A stretch of 40,965 nucleotides of DNA from a virus. A model generated the notes under the pieces. That model was not told the origin of the DNA, searched no databases, and saw only the letters and a list, made by a program, of their open reading frames with translations. Location of the stretch: IMG/VR virus record IMGVR_UViG_3300022205_000003, positions 1 to 40,965 of that record, one strand, 5' to 3'. Positions within the stretch are counted from its first letter, which is position 1, and the number at the start of each line of letters is the position of its first letter. This document shows, piece by piece, positions 7,592 to 14,850 of this stretch. Position numbers and translations under genes: made by a program.

Positions 7592-7718
7592 CTTAGACAT
7601 CACACACTATGCAATATCCCACATTAAGGTATGGGGATTCTATGCAGCCTGTCGATATTGTTTTAATCGAGGTATACGGGCTGAGTTTTTAATTAGTACG
7701 ATGAGGACTATAAAATGA
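7584..7718 (+). CDS. Small hypothetical protein
   Basis: 44 residues (MTDLDITHYAISHIKVWGFY...), with Cys-Arg-Tyr-Cys in the middle. Starts 8 bases before the previous stop and ends in an ATGA overlap with the next gene. Its place in a coupled chain is the main support. Confidence 0.5.
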   Translation: MTDLDITHYAISHIKVWGFYAACRYCFNRGIRAEFLISTMRTIK

Positions 7719-7834
7719 AATATTTTTTTCTTATTCTTGCTGCCGTCAATGCTTGTTTTTTTGCGTACAACCCCGAGTGGTGGTGGAATATTGCAGCGGC
7801 GATTGCTTGCTTTGGCGTTGCTTTAGATGACTAA
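7715..7834 (+). CDS. Tiny membrane protein
   Basis: 39 residues with two short hydrophobic segments separated by NPEWWW (FFLILAAVNACFFAY and IAAAIACFGVAL). Overlaps both neighbours by 4-8 bases. It looks like a small membrane peptide or hairpin. Confidence 0.55.
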   Translation: MKYFFLILAAVNACFFAYNPEWWWNIAAAIACFGVALDD

Positions 7835-7961
7835 ACGTGACGCTATCCGAGAATTTAAGGAAACAGGGCTTTCAAAAGATGAATGGTCCCGGTTTACTTA
7901 TAACCTGGCCCTATGTCGTTGGATTACTTGGGATCAATATGCCCACTGGAGAAATATATAA
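7827..7961 (+). CDS. Small hypothetical protein
   Basis: 44 residues (MTKRDAIREFKETGLSKDEW...), a helix-turn-helix-like N-terminal half and a Trp-rich end. Overlaps the preceding stop, and its TAA shares a base with the next ATG (TAATG). Unknown function. Confidence 0.55.
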   Translation: MTKRDAIREFKETGLSKDEWSRFTYNLALCRWITWDQYAHWRNI

Positions 7962-8140
7962 TGTTTTGTAAACATAAATGGTCTGTACTATCTGAGACCT
8001 ATACTAAATCAGCCTTTGACCAGATAACTAGATTGAAATCAATGAAGCTCGAGAATAATGAGATTTTTGCCCGAAAGTTCATCCAAATCATTCAATGTAA
8101 TAAATGTGGCGCTATTAAGCGCTTTGTCGAGCAATTATGA
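7961..8140 (+). CDS. Small zinc-ribbon protein
   Basis: 59 residues. CKHKW at the N-terminus and CNKCGAIKRF at the C-terminus form a split Cys-x-His / Cys-x-x-Cys set likely to bind one zinc. Overlaps the next gene's ATG by 4 bases. Confidence 0.65.
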   Translation: MFCKHKWSVLSETYTKSAFDQITRLKSMKLENNEIFARKFIQIIQCNKCGAIKRFVEQL

Positions 8141-8349
8141 ACAAACAAGCGCAATTAAGAGCTATATTAGCCGAGATCCAGACCTCCCGTGGCTTATCTT
8201 GGCTAGAGTCTAAACACTATGTCTGTGGGCTTCTCGTTAAGTCTCCGGTTACGATGGACAAGTGGTTAAGTTCGGGTAAGTATGCTCAGGATATCCCGGA
8301 TAATGAGCTTGAAAGACTTACCTTGAAGTGGTCAGCAGATAAGCCATAG
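8137..8349 (+). CDS. Small hypothetical helical protein
   Basis: 70 residues (starts MNKQAQLRAILAEIQTSRGL), helical, with MDKWLSSGKYAQDIPDNELERL in the second half, reminiscent of small HTH-like regulators. Last gene of the plus cluster; it ends 33 bases from the convergent coiled-coil gene. Confidence 0.6.
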   Translation: MNKQAQLRAILAEIQTSRGLSWLESKHYVCGLLVKSPVTMDKWLSSGKYAQDIPDNELERLTLKWSADKP

Positions 8350-8381
8350 GCAGGATATACCTGATTTAGAATTATTAAGGC

Positions 8382-8882
8382 TTAAATGGTTAACTGAGAA
8401 AGTATAGTTTTATTTCGCTCTATCTCAGATTGCCGCCTATTTAATTCTTCTTCGCGCTTCTGTTGGGCTTGGTTTGCGTTATCAAGCTGTGACTGTAAGG
8501 TTTTAAGCTCTTTCTGGAGATCTTCGATATCCTTTTCCCGCTGAGTAGCCGCTCTGTTAATTTCCTCGGCGTGTGAAAGCATTTCTGACGAAGTTTCTTT
8601 TGCCTGAGCAGTGAGGTATTCCGCTTTCTCTTTTGCAGATGAAATCAGCTCTACCGCCCTCTCGTTGGCTTTTTTTAATGCTTCCTCGGCCTCTTTGCTG
8701 GCCTTTAAAGCCTTTTCGTGTAGGGCATTAATATTCTTAGCCTTAGTGATAGACTTTAATACGCTATCGTTTTTATTAAATAAATCCTGTAGAGACTTTA
8801 CCTGTTTTTGATATTCTTCATGGTTTTTGATTAAGTCTATTAAATTATTTAATTGGCTTACGTTCTGTTGGTTGATAATCAT
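8382..8882 (-). CDS. Coiled-coil protein at the end of the fibre cluster
   Basis: 166 residues, almost entirely heptad-like helix, rich in Ala, Glu, Lys and Gln from residue 35 to 160. It begins with an ATGA overlap with the gene upstream. Long coiled coils beside fibre genes may act as oligomerisation stalks or chaperones, but no domain identifies it. Confidence 0.7.
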   Translation of the reverse strand: MIINQQNVSQLNNLIDLIKNHEEYQKQVKSLQDLFNKNDSVLKSITKAKNINALHEKALKASKEAEEALKKANERAVELISSAKEKAEYLTAQAKETSSEMLSHAEEINRAATQREKDIEDLQKELKTLQSQLDNANQAQQKREEELNRRQSEIERNKTILSQLTI

Positions 8883-9181
8883 GCGAAAGTTCCATCGTCA
8901 AAGTAGATTGTAGCCCCAGGCTTAATACCAATAGTCAACATTACGCCTGAGTTGACTTTAGTTGAAGATCCTGAAGTAGCAGCAGTCCCCACCCGATAAT
9001 AAATGTCAGCGTCCGGATTGATCATTAAGTATCGGGTTTTTCCGGTTACAGTTAAATTTCCAGCGGTGTTTACTGTTACGTCTGAAGCAGTTTCATTTCC
9101 GTCGTGCATTCCAGCTTGCCCCAGTTTCCCGCCTTGGTCTCCTGCTAAATATTGGTATTGTGTGACATTTACTGTTGCCAT
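8879..9181 (-). CDS. Small beta-rich virion-associated protein
   Basis: 100 residues, Gly/Thr/Val-rich with many short strands (TASDVTVNTAGNLTVTGKTR). Composition matches phage decoration or fibre-accessory proteins. It shares its first bases with the stop of the preceding 46-residue gene (TAATG). Confidence 0.6.
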   Translation of the reverse strand: MATVNVTQYQYLAGDQGGKLGQAGMHDGNETASDVTVNTAGNLTVTGKTRYLMINPDADIYYRVGTAATSGSSTKVNSGVMLTIGIKPGATIYFDDGTFA

Positions 9182-9321
9182 TATCCTAATCCTATTCGAT
9201 TAATTTTGTTGATATTTATTAGAAACCCACGATATTTGCCTGTAATAACTAGAGCCGTCTTACCTGCAAAACTACCATAAAGTCCTCTCGGACCGCCATA
9301 AAGACCTAGTCGAGTAACCAT
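9181..9321 (-). CDS. Short Gly-rich protein between fibre genes
   Basis: 46 residues: MVTRLGLYGGPRGLYGSFAG, then a hydrophobic/basic end. The ATG lies in a TGATG overlap with the upstream gene and the stop in a TAATG overlap with the next. Short proteins with this LGLYGG-RGLYG opening occur beside phage tail-fibre genes; role unknown. Confidence 0.65.
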   Translation of the reverse strand: MVTRLGLYGGPRGLYGSFAGKTALVITGKYRGFLININKINRIGLG

Positions 9322-10442
9322 CAGACTATTTTAAACGTGTCCCCATTTGCGGGGGCGGTTGTTAATGCGGTGAAGGTTAAAAGACCTGATGCGCTTGCAT
9401 AGTCTGTGATGTCTGTCCCTTCTCCTTCCGCAGCTCCTGAAGTCCATATAATCACTCGACCGATTAATTGATCATCAGTGTAGCCGGTTAGATCGGATGT
9501 CGCTTGTGTCGTAGAAAGCGTACCCGTTGCTGCCGATCCATAGATTATGCCGTCGTTTAAGTCAGATAGTAAATGTGGCGATTCCTCTACAATGTATTCG
9601 CTTGTAGTATCCGGTGTCACTGTCCACGGACTATGAACGGTGGCGACTTTTGTCGTTCCGTTATAGTCATCTATGGTTCTGGTCTGTCCTTCGCCTGTTC
9701 CTGCGTCAATATGGACTACGTTTTTATTATAAAAGTCATCGACTGCGCTTGCAGTTGAATCAAGAGTTATTGTTGTGCTTGTTGCGGCCTGAACTAGTCC
9801 GACTTTAATTGTCGCCCAGCCTGTTTCGCAATGTCCGAGCCCAGGCTCTACCTCGAAATCGCTCGTATTATCCGGGACAGTTATCCACGGCGGAGCAATA
9901 GTAGCCACTTTAGTCGTCCCGTTGTAATCTACTATGATTCTTTCTTGTTCCGTGCCTGTACCTGCCGAAATGATGACTTTTGCGTGGTTATAAAAGTCGT
10001 CATTTGAATTAGCGCCAGCGTCTAGTGTAAGGGTGTTACTCGATGCGGCTTGTGCCGTGCCAGCGTGGAGTACGAAAGCGGCGTCGATCTGTCTTATTCT
10101 CTTGCCTGCGCTTTGTGCGACATTATGGTCTGCTTTGTTAAGTGCTTCGTCCCAAACATCATCAACCAGATTTGCCGTGGTGTATATGTTGACTGTTTGG
10201 CTGATCGCCCCACTAATTGCCATCGTGTACGCAAGATGGTCGCCATTCGTCTCTGCCTGGGTGGGAGCGTAGGACCATTGCCCATTCCCTTCGTGGGTAG
10301 AGGTTCCCGATCCTGTCGCTTGCGTTCCCCCGTCTATCGTGTAGTAAACCGTAGGGGTTCCTGCTGTAACTGCGCTTCCGTCTGTTGCGGAGTTCATCTG
10401 AAAAGCAGTGACTTGGGAGGCTGTGTTTTTTCTAAATGACAT
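9321..10442 (-). CDS. Fibre/adhesion-like beta-repeat protein
   Basis: 373 residues. The N-terminus (FRKNTASQVTAFQMNSATDG) and two internal repeats at roughly residues 120-200 and 205-275 (TLDAGANSNDDFYN...PWITVPDNTSDFEVE versus TLDSTASAVDDFYN...PWTVTPDTTSEYIVE) indicate tandem beta domains, as in virion surface proteins. It overlaps the LamG-like gene by 11 bases. Probably part of the host-contact apparatus; whether it is fibre or accessory is uncertain. Confidence 0.7.
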   Translation of the reverse strand: MSFRKNTASQVTAFQMNSATDGSAVTAGTPTVYYTIDGGTQATGSGTSTHEGNGQWSYAPTQAETNGDHLAYTMAISGAISQTVNIYTTANLVDDVWDEALNKADHNVAQSAGKRIRQIDAAFVLHAGTAQAASSNTLTLDAGANSNDDFYNHAKVIISAGTGTEQERIIVDYNGTTKVATIAPPWITVPDNTSDFEVEPGLGHCETGWATIKVGLVQAATSTTITLDSTASAVDDFYNKNVVHIDAGTGEGQTRTIDDYNGTTKVATVHSPWTVTPDTTSEYIVEESPHLLSDLNDGIIYGSAATGTLSTTQATSDLTGYTDDQLIGRVIIWTSGAAEGEGTDITDYASASGLLTFTALTTAPANGDTFKIV

Positions 10443-11172
10443 GAGTACTGTTCGCTGCCCAAGCTGGCTGAAATCCTACTGCTGTTAAGAAGTTTGCGTT
10501 ATGAATAGGCATAATCAATGGATGATGGGCAGAGACAGTTGCGCCTGTTATTGTCCCTAGAGCACCTGTGATTGGGTCTAAAGCGCCCCTAATGAATCTG
10601 GGTGCCCAGAGTAGATTTTGGGGTTTTACTAGATATGGATCTGTATAATTAGCTAAAGCGGCAAAATCATCACTTGATAAGACCGTATCCCAAAGCGCGC
10701 AACCTCCTATCTCGCCCTCCCAATACCCGCCTCCAGCGGCGCGGCCTACGTCAAAAGTTGCCGTATTGTTAGGAAACGAGCCCATTCCAACTGTCGTAGA
10801 AGGACTGTTAGCGTCTTCAACACCGTTGATGTACATTCTTAGCCCTGTGCTGGAACCTGCGGTCCATGACCATCCGACCGATGTCCATGCTCCCACGGTC
10901 CCCGATCCAGTCGCCGATTCGATCTTGCACGTGACAGGACCGTCATCGATGAAAATCGTGAACACGTCTGTCCGACCCGACACAGACCCAACATCATCAA
11001 ATAAGTAAATAATCCCAGTACCGCTGACGTACTTGCTGAATATGTAAGCATCAGCAGTGATTGCTCCTAGATTGACCCATGAATGACCTGAAATTGACGT
11101 TAAGCCATCTAAAAATGTAACATCACCAAAAGTTATGTATTGGCTTGATGATGCTACGTAATTATAAGCCAT
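10432..11172 (-). CDS. LamG/concanavalin A-like domain protein
   Basis: 246 residues. YVASSSQYITFGDV at the start and WTSVGWSWTAGSSTGLRMYINGVED in the middle are typical of laminin-G_3/ConA-like lectin domains, which bind glycans. Asp-Val-Gly-Arg-Ala and the following WEGEIGGCALW fit the last strands of such a domain (about residues 140-165). The C-terminal 80 residues are Pro/Ile-rich. Likely a carbohydrate-binding virion protein for host adsorption. Confidence 0.75.
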   Translation of the reverse strand: MAYNYVASSSQYITFGDVTFLDGLTSISGHSWVNLGAITADAYIFSKYVSGTGIIYLFDDVGSVSGRTDVFTIFIDDGPVTCKIESATGSGTVGAWTSVGWSWTAGSSTGLRMYINGVEDANSPSTTVGMGSFPNNTATFDVGRAAGGGYWEGEIGGCALWDTVLSSDDFAALANYTDPYLVKPQNLLWAPRFIRGALDPITGALGTITGATVSAHHPLIMPIHNANFLTAVGFQPAWAANSTHVI

Positions 11173-11663
11173 TAAGTGTACTCAACGACCGGAAAGGATA
11201 ATTGTGCGTCTCCCGGACTTGCTGTGCCGCCAGTTGCGTCCCTTGTACCTCTTAAAACAAAATACTCATTAGGCTGGATGCCGTCTGCTTGGGCGTTAGT
11301 GAAATCGCGTGTTGCATAGTCCAATTCCCCTGCTGCGCTGGCTTCTGTGGCTAGTGTTGCTTGGGCGGTTGCAAACGTGAAGGATTCTATCGTATCGGCG
11401 TCATCCGCGATACGATACCATGCCCATTCCCAATCACATGTTTGAGATCCAACAAAGGTAGCAAATTTCCACCCCCACTTCACTGTAATGTTAGATGTTC
11501 CGTCGTAGACCCCAGACATATACCCATAATAATAGATGCTTTCTGTTGTTGTATCGTCAAACTCAGTAACCGGGTACGGGCCTGCTGTGTAATCTGGCGT
11601 AGCCGGATTTGAGCTTGGCACACCTACCGCATAGATCATCGCTATTAAATCACCGCTTGCCAT
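11172..11663 (-). CDS. Beta-rich virion-associated protein
   Basis: 163 residues, Thr/Tyr/Asp-rich (TPDYTAGPYPVTEFDDTTTE; DWEWAWYRIADDADTIESF). Overlaps both neighbours by one base. No family recognised; context suggests a structural protein of the adhesion cluster. Confidence 0.65.
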   Translation of the reverse strand: MASGDLIAMIYAVGVPSSNPATPDYTAGPYPVTEFDDTTTESIYYYGYMSGVYDGTSNITVKWGWKFATFVGSQTCDWEWAWYRIADDADTIESFTFATAQATLATEASAAGELDYATRDFTNAQADGIQPNEYFVLRGTRDATGGTASPGDAQLSFPVVEYT

Positions 11664-12031
11664 TATGTTCCCAACTTATTGCGAATAGCTGTTTTTAGTT
11701 GTGCCAATGTTCTATTTGGTAGGGAGTGCTGAGTTCTGAGGATATTTAATTCGTCAACTAAAACGCTGGCTAACGCTCTTATAATGTCATTAAGGTTATC
11801 TATTTGATTAACAATAGCGTCTTTTGTGGTTTCTAGTTCAGCGGCGTCCAGCGCGTCTCTTGCGGCAGCGCCCATCAGTGTTACTGTATCGCCTGTAATA
11901 ATCCAGTATTTTGACTCAAACCCTGTTACGGCTGACAGGTCTGGATTAATGATCCAGTCTTCTATCGGATAGTCAGGGGTATTTACAGATTGAATGTATT
12001 TTTTGGTTGTTCGATGCAGTACGTTTGCCAT
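11663..12031 (-). CDS. Hypothetical structural protein, first gene of the adhesion cluster
   Basis: 122 residues with a short beta-rich N-terminal half (WIINPDLSAVTGFESKYWII) and a helical C-terminal half rich in Leu, Asn and Ala. It is the first gene after the large non-coding RNA region, whose structured part begins only about 10 bases beyond its ATG. Confidence 0.65.
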   Translation of the reverse strand: MANVLHRTTKKYIQSVNTPDYPIEDWIINPDLSAVTGFESKYWIITGDTVTLMGAAARDALDAAELETTKDAIVNQIDNLNDIIRALASVLVDELNILRTQHSLPNRTLAQLKTAIRNKLGT

Positions 12032-12040
12032 GGATGTCCT

Positions 12041-13085
12041 TAAAAAACCAACACCCGCTAGAGGTGTGGGATTAGCGGGGTTGGTGCTCTATTAGAGCAA
12101 TATACCAAGGAGGAGGTATTAGGTTCCACCGTACTACAGAGATAGCCCGATTCATGCACCACGTTATCGGGTTGCTTGGTGCAAATTGCTTCTCTATCTC
12201 TACGGTGGAGGTATTTGATATTGGCCAATTCTGAACATTGTAGGCTGAGTTCGTGGCTTAGCCTGACTGCTCCCACCTTGCTATGTCCCCACGACGGATA
12301 TAGCATTTCATTCTGGAGGTGCGGCTACTACCAAAATAGTATTTGATATTGACCGCTTGCCGGAACTCGGGATTTCTCCGTCAGGCGTTTATGGTGCGCC
12401 ACACACAATATCAAAACTCCCCTGCTCAACGTTATACAGCCAACAGGGAGGCTGTTATTTGATATTGGCCTTTCTCAAGGCTGTAGGCTGTCATACAACA
12501 GAGGTGCAGTGGCCTAGCAATATCAAAACTTGTCACATATATTATATGTGTATTAATTTAGTCCGGTCGAACTCTCTAAATGCACGAAGTTGATGGCCTC
12601 TAATCATTTAGATCGTGGTGGTAAAGACCGGCATCCCTCACTCCACCGTTGCCCTCAGTCAGGCAGGGTATCAATCTGCTTCACCTGAGTATATTAGTTC
12701 CCCGTATTACCACCAACGGGGTCAGGTGGTTGATGTCAGGATAGTATTTGTAGGAGGAGTCTATATCCTGCCCGACGTGTCCGGCCTCTATTATCCGGGG
12801 GTACGCTATCCCGTGACGTGACTCTCCACATGACATCAAATTGCTTAATTTATATACCGTATTGCACACGGACGGTTTCTGCTTTCGCGTACTTCCAATT
12901 TCCCCAATCTATCCGGCATCACCCCACTAGGGAAGGGTTTACTAGCCAGAATACCCTGTAAGATATCCTAGATGCCTTCTTGTTTCCCTGCGAACTACAG
13001 AGGCAGGGACTCATATTTGATGCCGGGCATGACGAACAGCACCTCCTCACATCAAATTCTTTTTACTAATCTACTAAATTAGTAT
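12041..13085 (+). ncRNA. Candidate ~1-kb ornate structured RNA (GOLLD/ROOL-like in character)
   Basis: No credible gene lies here; reading frames have no ribosome sites and non-protein-like composition. Perfect or near-perfect helices fill the segment: 12048-12060/12073-12084 (12 bp), 12085-12090/12094-12099, 12126-12132/12202-12208, 12138-12145/12194-12201, 12242-12249/12257-12264, 12279-12288/12296-12305, 12342-12351/12406-12415, 12354-12364/12377-12387, 12458-12467/12518-12527, 12730-12738/12831-12839, 12985-12991/13003-13009, 13015-13022/13050-13057 and 13064-13070/13078-13084. Interleaved pairs give three pseudoknots: 12146-12151/12166-12171 with 12155-12161/12177-12183; 12417-12424/12444-12449 with 12436-12441/12450-12455; 12575-12582/12605-12612 with 12583-12587/12613-12617. 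Three long helices contain G-U pairs on the plus strand that would be A-C on the minus strand, favouring plus. The family is not identified. Confidence 0.7.
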
Positions 13086-13143
13086 TTAACAGGGAGAGGA
13101 ATTACAAGTCTACCGTCGATTCTAGGTCTAATCGTACCTTCTG

Positions 13144-13695
13144 TCAAACTTTATAGCCGTTTTTTCTTAATAGTTTTCTAGCCGCTTTCTTTGCTCTATA
13201 TAGCTTTTCGGTAATATACTTAGCTTCCTTGCCCCATTCTTGCACAAAGTTTCCTAGCTCCCATTCATGCTCATATTTGTATATTATAATACGGTAATAT
13301 AGTGGATTCATTTCAGAAAGTATTTTATTTACTTTTGACCAGTATTTATTCCCTCCATAATTAGGGGTTATAGATGTCCTGCTAGTTGATTCTTTCGGGA
13401 CATTTAACTGTGAAATTCTCCACCTCCATTCTCGATATTCCTTCTGGACAGCTTGGTTTAGTTCTTTTGGATCGTAATTCAAGGCGATCAGCGCCTTTCT
13501 AATCTGTTCTTTCTTCTTTCTGTCTATCCTGTTTGTATATGCCTTCTCTGGGCTGTTGTAGCCCTCCAGGGGAGACTTTCTCTTGAGACTAAGGCCATCC
13601 ACTCCCCAGCGGCGATAAGCCCCGTAATCGACTAAGAAGTCCTCTAGAGAGTCCTCCGACTTTTCACGGAATAGATGGGTAGACAATTCGCTCAT
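13144..13695 (-). CDS. Candidate late transcription regulator (position of lambda Q)
   Basis: 183 residues, basic. The C-terminal third (YYRIIIYKYEHEWELGNF, then a helix rich in Lys/Arg/Ala) resembles region-4-like DNA-binding ends of phage late activators such as the ArpU/RinA/Q-type groups. It is the last gene of the leftward early operon, downstream of NinG, the position Q occupies in lambdoid phages. The role is inferred from position and composition; no catalytic motif is visible. Starts in an ATGA overlap. Confidence 0.5.
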   Translation of the reverse strand: MSELSTHLFREKSEDSLEDFLVDYGAYRRWGVDGLSLKRKSPLEGYNSPEKAYTNRIDRKKKEQIRKALIALNYDPKELNQAVQKEYREWRWRISQLNVPKESTSRTSITPNYGGNKYWSKVNKILSEMNPLYYRIIIYKYEHEWELGNFVQEWGKEAKYITEKLYRAKKAARKLLRKNGYKV

Positions 13696-13904
13696 AGCAT
13701 TTCCACAATATTAGTGATTATTGACCTTGTTTTTGGCTTGCTTAATTCGCTTGCTATTTCTAGGGTATTCTTTATCCCCTGCCTAAATTTATAATCCCCA
13801 AACTCTCTTAGCCCGTCTTCAATGGCTTGTCTTGCCCCGGCCTCAGTCATCACCCTTCCCCTTGAGGATTTGATTATCTTAGCTGCAATGGACTCAGGTG
13901 TCAT
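13692..13904 (-). CDS. Small hypothetical protein
   Basis: 70 residues (MTPESIAAKIIKSSRGRVMT...), two helical halves with a basic middle, possibly DNA-binding. Both ends are 4-base overlaps with neighbours, so it is translated as part of the chain. Confidence 0.65.
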   Translation of the reverse strand: MTPESIAAKIIKSSRGRVMTEAGARQAIEDGLREFGDYKFRQGIKNTLEIASELSKPKTRSIITNIVEML

Positions 13905-14206
13905 TATTCCTCCCAGTCTACTGATAGGTTTCTCATGCTTCCTGGTATTGGGGTCTCAAACTTATTCAGTCTTTCTGTTTCTCTCATCCATTTTTTTATT
14001 TCCTCGGGATGAGTGTTGATATTAAACGTCCCTACCATGTCAAACCGTCTGATATGGGTGAACTCTGTGTTTTTATGACTCATGGCCTCGTGTGAGATAT
14101 ACCGTCGTTTATTTCTGTCCCACCATATTGTGACTGGATTGTCTCCGTACTGGAACTTCCATTCAGCTATGAGCTTGTCTAGGTTCGTTTCGTTATGCGT
14201 TGTCAT
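13904..14206 (-). CDS. Hypothetical protein
   Basis: 100 residues starting MTTHNETNLDKLIAEW. The ATG at 14206 overlaps the stop of the small membrane-protein gene (ATGA), which is why I prefer it to an upstream GTG at 14290. Contains IWWDRNKRRYISHEAMSHKN, Trp- and Arg-rich; no known family. Confidence 0.65.
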   Translation of the reverse strand: MTTHNETNLDKLIAEWKFQYGDNPVTIWWDRNKRRYISHEAMSHKNTEFTHIRRFDMVGTFNINTHPEEIKKWMRETERLNKFETPIPGSMRNLSVDWEE

Positions 14207-14331
14207 TTTTGTGGCTTTGTACAGTCTATTTTTATTTTCTCTACCGCTGTGAAGTTTTCTATCCCATAACATGTTGTCAAAGATAGACACATCACTACCA
14301 GCGCAGCGAACATCAAACCATTATCGGTCAT
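14203..14331 (-). CDS. Tiny membrane or lipoprotein-like protein
   Basis: 42 residues. A hydrophobic stretch (LMFAALVVMCLSLTTC) ends in Leu-Thr-Thr-Cys, a poor match to a lipobox, then a polar tail. Start and stop both lie in ATGA overlaps with ninG and the next gene. Could be a small exported lipoprotein or a single-pass membrane peptide. Confidence 0.55.
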   Translation of the reverse strand: MTDNGLMFAALVVMCLSLTTCYGIENFTAVEKIKIDCTKPQK

Positions 14332-14744
14332 AATAATTCCTTCCTCTCTTCAGATAAGATTTTCCACTTTTCTTTCCATTCCTCTAGCCAGTCTTTTGCG
14401 TCAGACATAGAGTATCGGGTAACTTGCATTCTTTGAGACTCTAGCCATTCTGCCATCTCCCTTCCATACATGTCTTCAATATAAAAGGCGTACTTTCTGT
14501 AATTTCCCCCTTGTGGGCCATTACAGTTCCGGCATTGAGGGTGGACGTTCTCTTCCATAAGTTTTGTTGCGATACATCCCCGAGGTATGTAGTGCCCTCC
14601 TTGGAATTCCTTCCAATGACCAACCACCCCACAGGTTACACAGGTACAGTTTCCATTTTCATCCGCTGCCTTTAACCTGACGTATCTCTGAACAATCTTT
14701 GCAGCTTCCTCGACTATCTTGGCTTTGGTTTTCTTTTTGGCCAT
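14328..14744 (-). CDS. ninG: NinG/Rap-like recombination protein
   Basis: 138 residues. CTCVTCG at about 34-40, HWKEFQGGHYIPRG at 43-56, HPQCRNCNGPQGG at 68-80 and a Tyr-rich helix follow the NinG (lambda Rap) layout of an HNH-like zinc-binding nuclease that acts on branched recombination intermediates. AGGAAACAGC precedes the ATG. NinG in the early operon next to a NinB-like gene suggests recombination-dependent DNA metabolism of a lambdoid kind. Confidence 0.85.
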   Translation of the reverse strand: MAKKKTKAKIVEEAAKIVQRYVRLKAADENGNCTCVTCGVVGHWKEFQGGHYIPRGCIATKLMEENVHPQCRNCNGPQGGNYRKYAFYIEDMYGREMAEWLESQRMQVTRYSMSDAKDWLEEWKEKWKILSEERKELL

Positions 14745-14850
14745 GCTGTTTCCTGTATAAGTCTCTAGCTCTCTCGGCGTTCTCTATGGCTATTTCCTGG
14801 CAACGGAGATTGTTTTTCATTTCTTCTATTATTTTATCCCAGCAGTCCAT
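14659..14850 (-). CDS. Small helical protein overlapping ninG
   Basis: 63 residues; the first 37 (MDCWDKIIEEMKNNLRCQEI...) form an amphipathic helix, and the last 26 lie inside ninG in another frame. Its ATG shares a base with the radical SAM stop (TAATG), which supports translation. The 86-base overlap with ninG is unusually long. Confidence 0.5.
   Translation of the reverse strand: MDCWDKIIEEMKNNLRCQEIAIENAERARDLYRKQHGQKENQSQDSRGSCKDCSEIRQVKGSG

Noticed and set aside
8340-8384. Bidirectional terminator between the convergent genes
   Set aside because: TAAGCC/GGCTTA and a 4-bp hairpin exist, but there is no T run in either direction.
10050-10439. 129-codon plus-strand frame opposite the fibre-like gene
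   Set aside because: Cys/Arg-rich shadow of a beta-repeat protein; no start signal.
12058-12306. 82-codon minus-strand open frame inside the large RNA region
   Set aside because: No ribosome site, odd composition (many Cys, Ser and His), and the DNA is fully accounted for by RNA helices.
12357-12821. Two plus-strand open frames (78 and 68 codons) in the same region
   Set aside because: No start signals; they cross pseudoknots and repeated arms; composition is not protein-like.
13021-13050. Minus-strand AGGAGG with an ATG 11 bases on, giving an 11-codon peptide
   Set aside because: The motif is better explained as one side of a long-range RNA helix; the peptide is too short to support.
12200-13060. 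CRISPR array, because of the repeated TTTGATATTG units
   Set aside because: Repeats are few, short, unevenly spaced and occur with their complements as stem arms.
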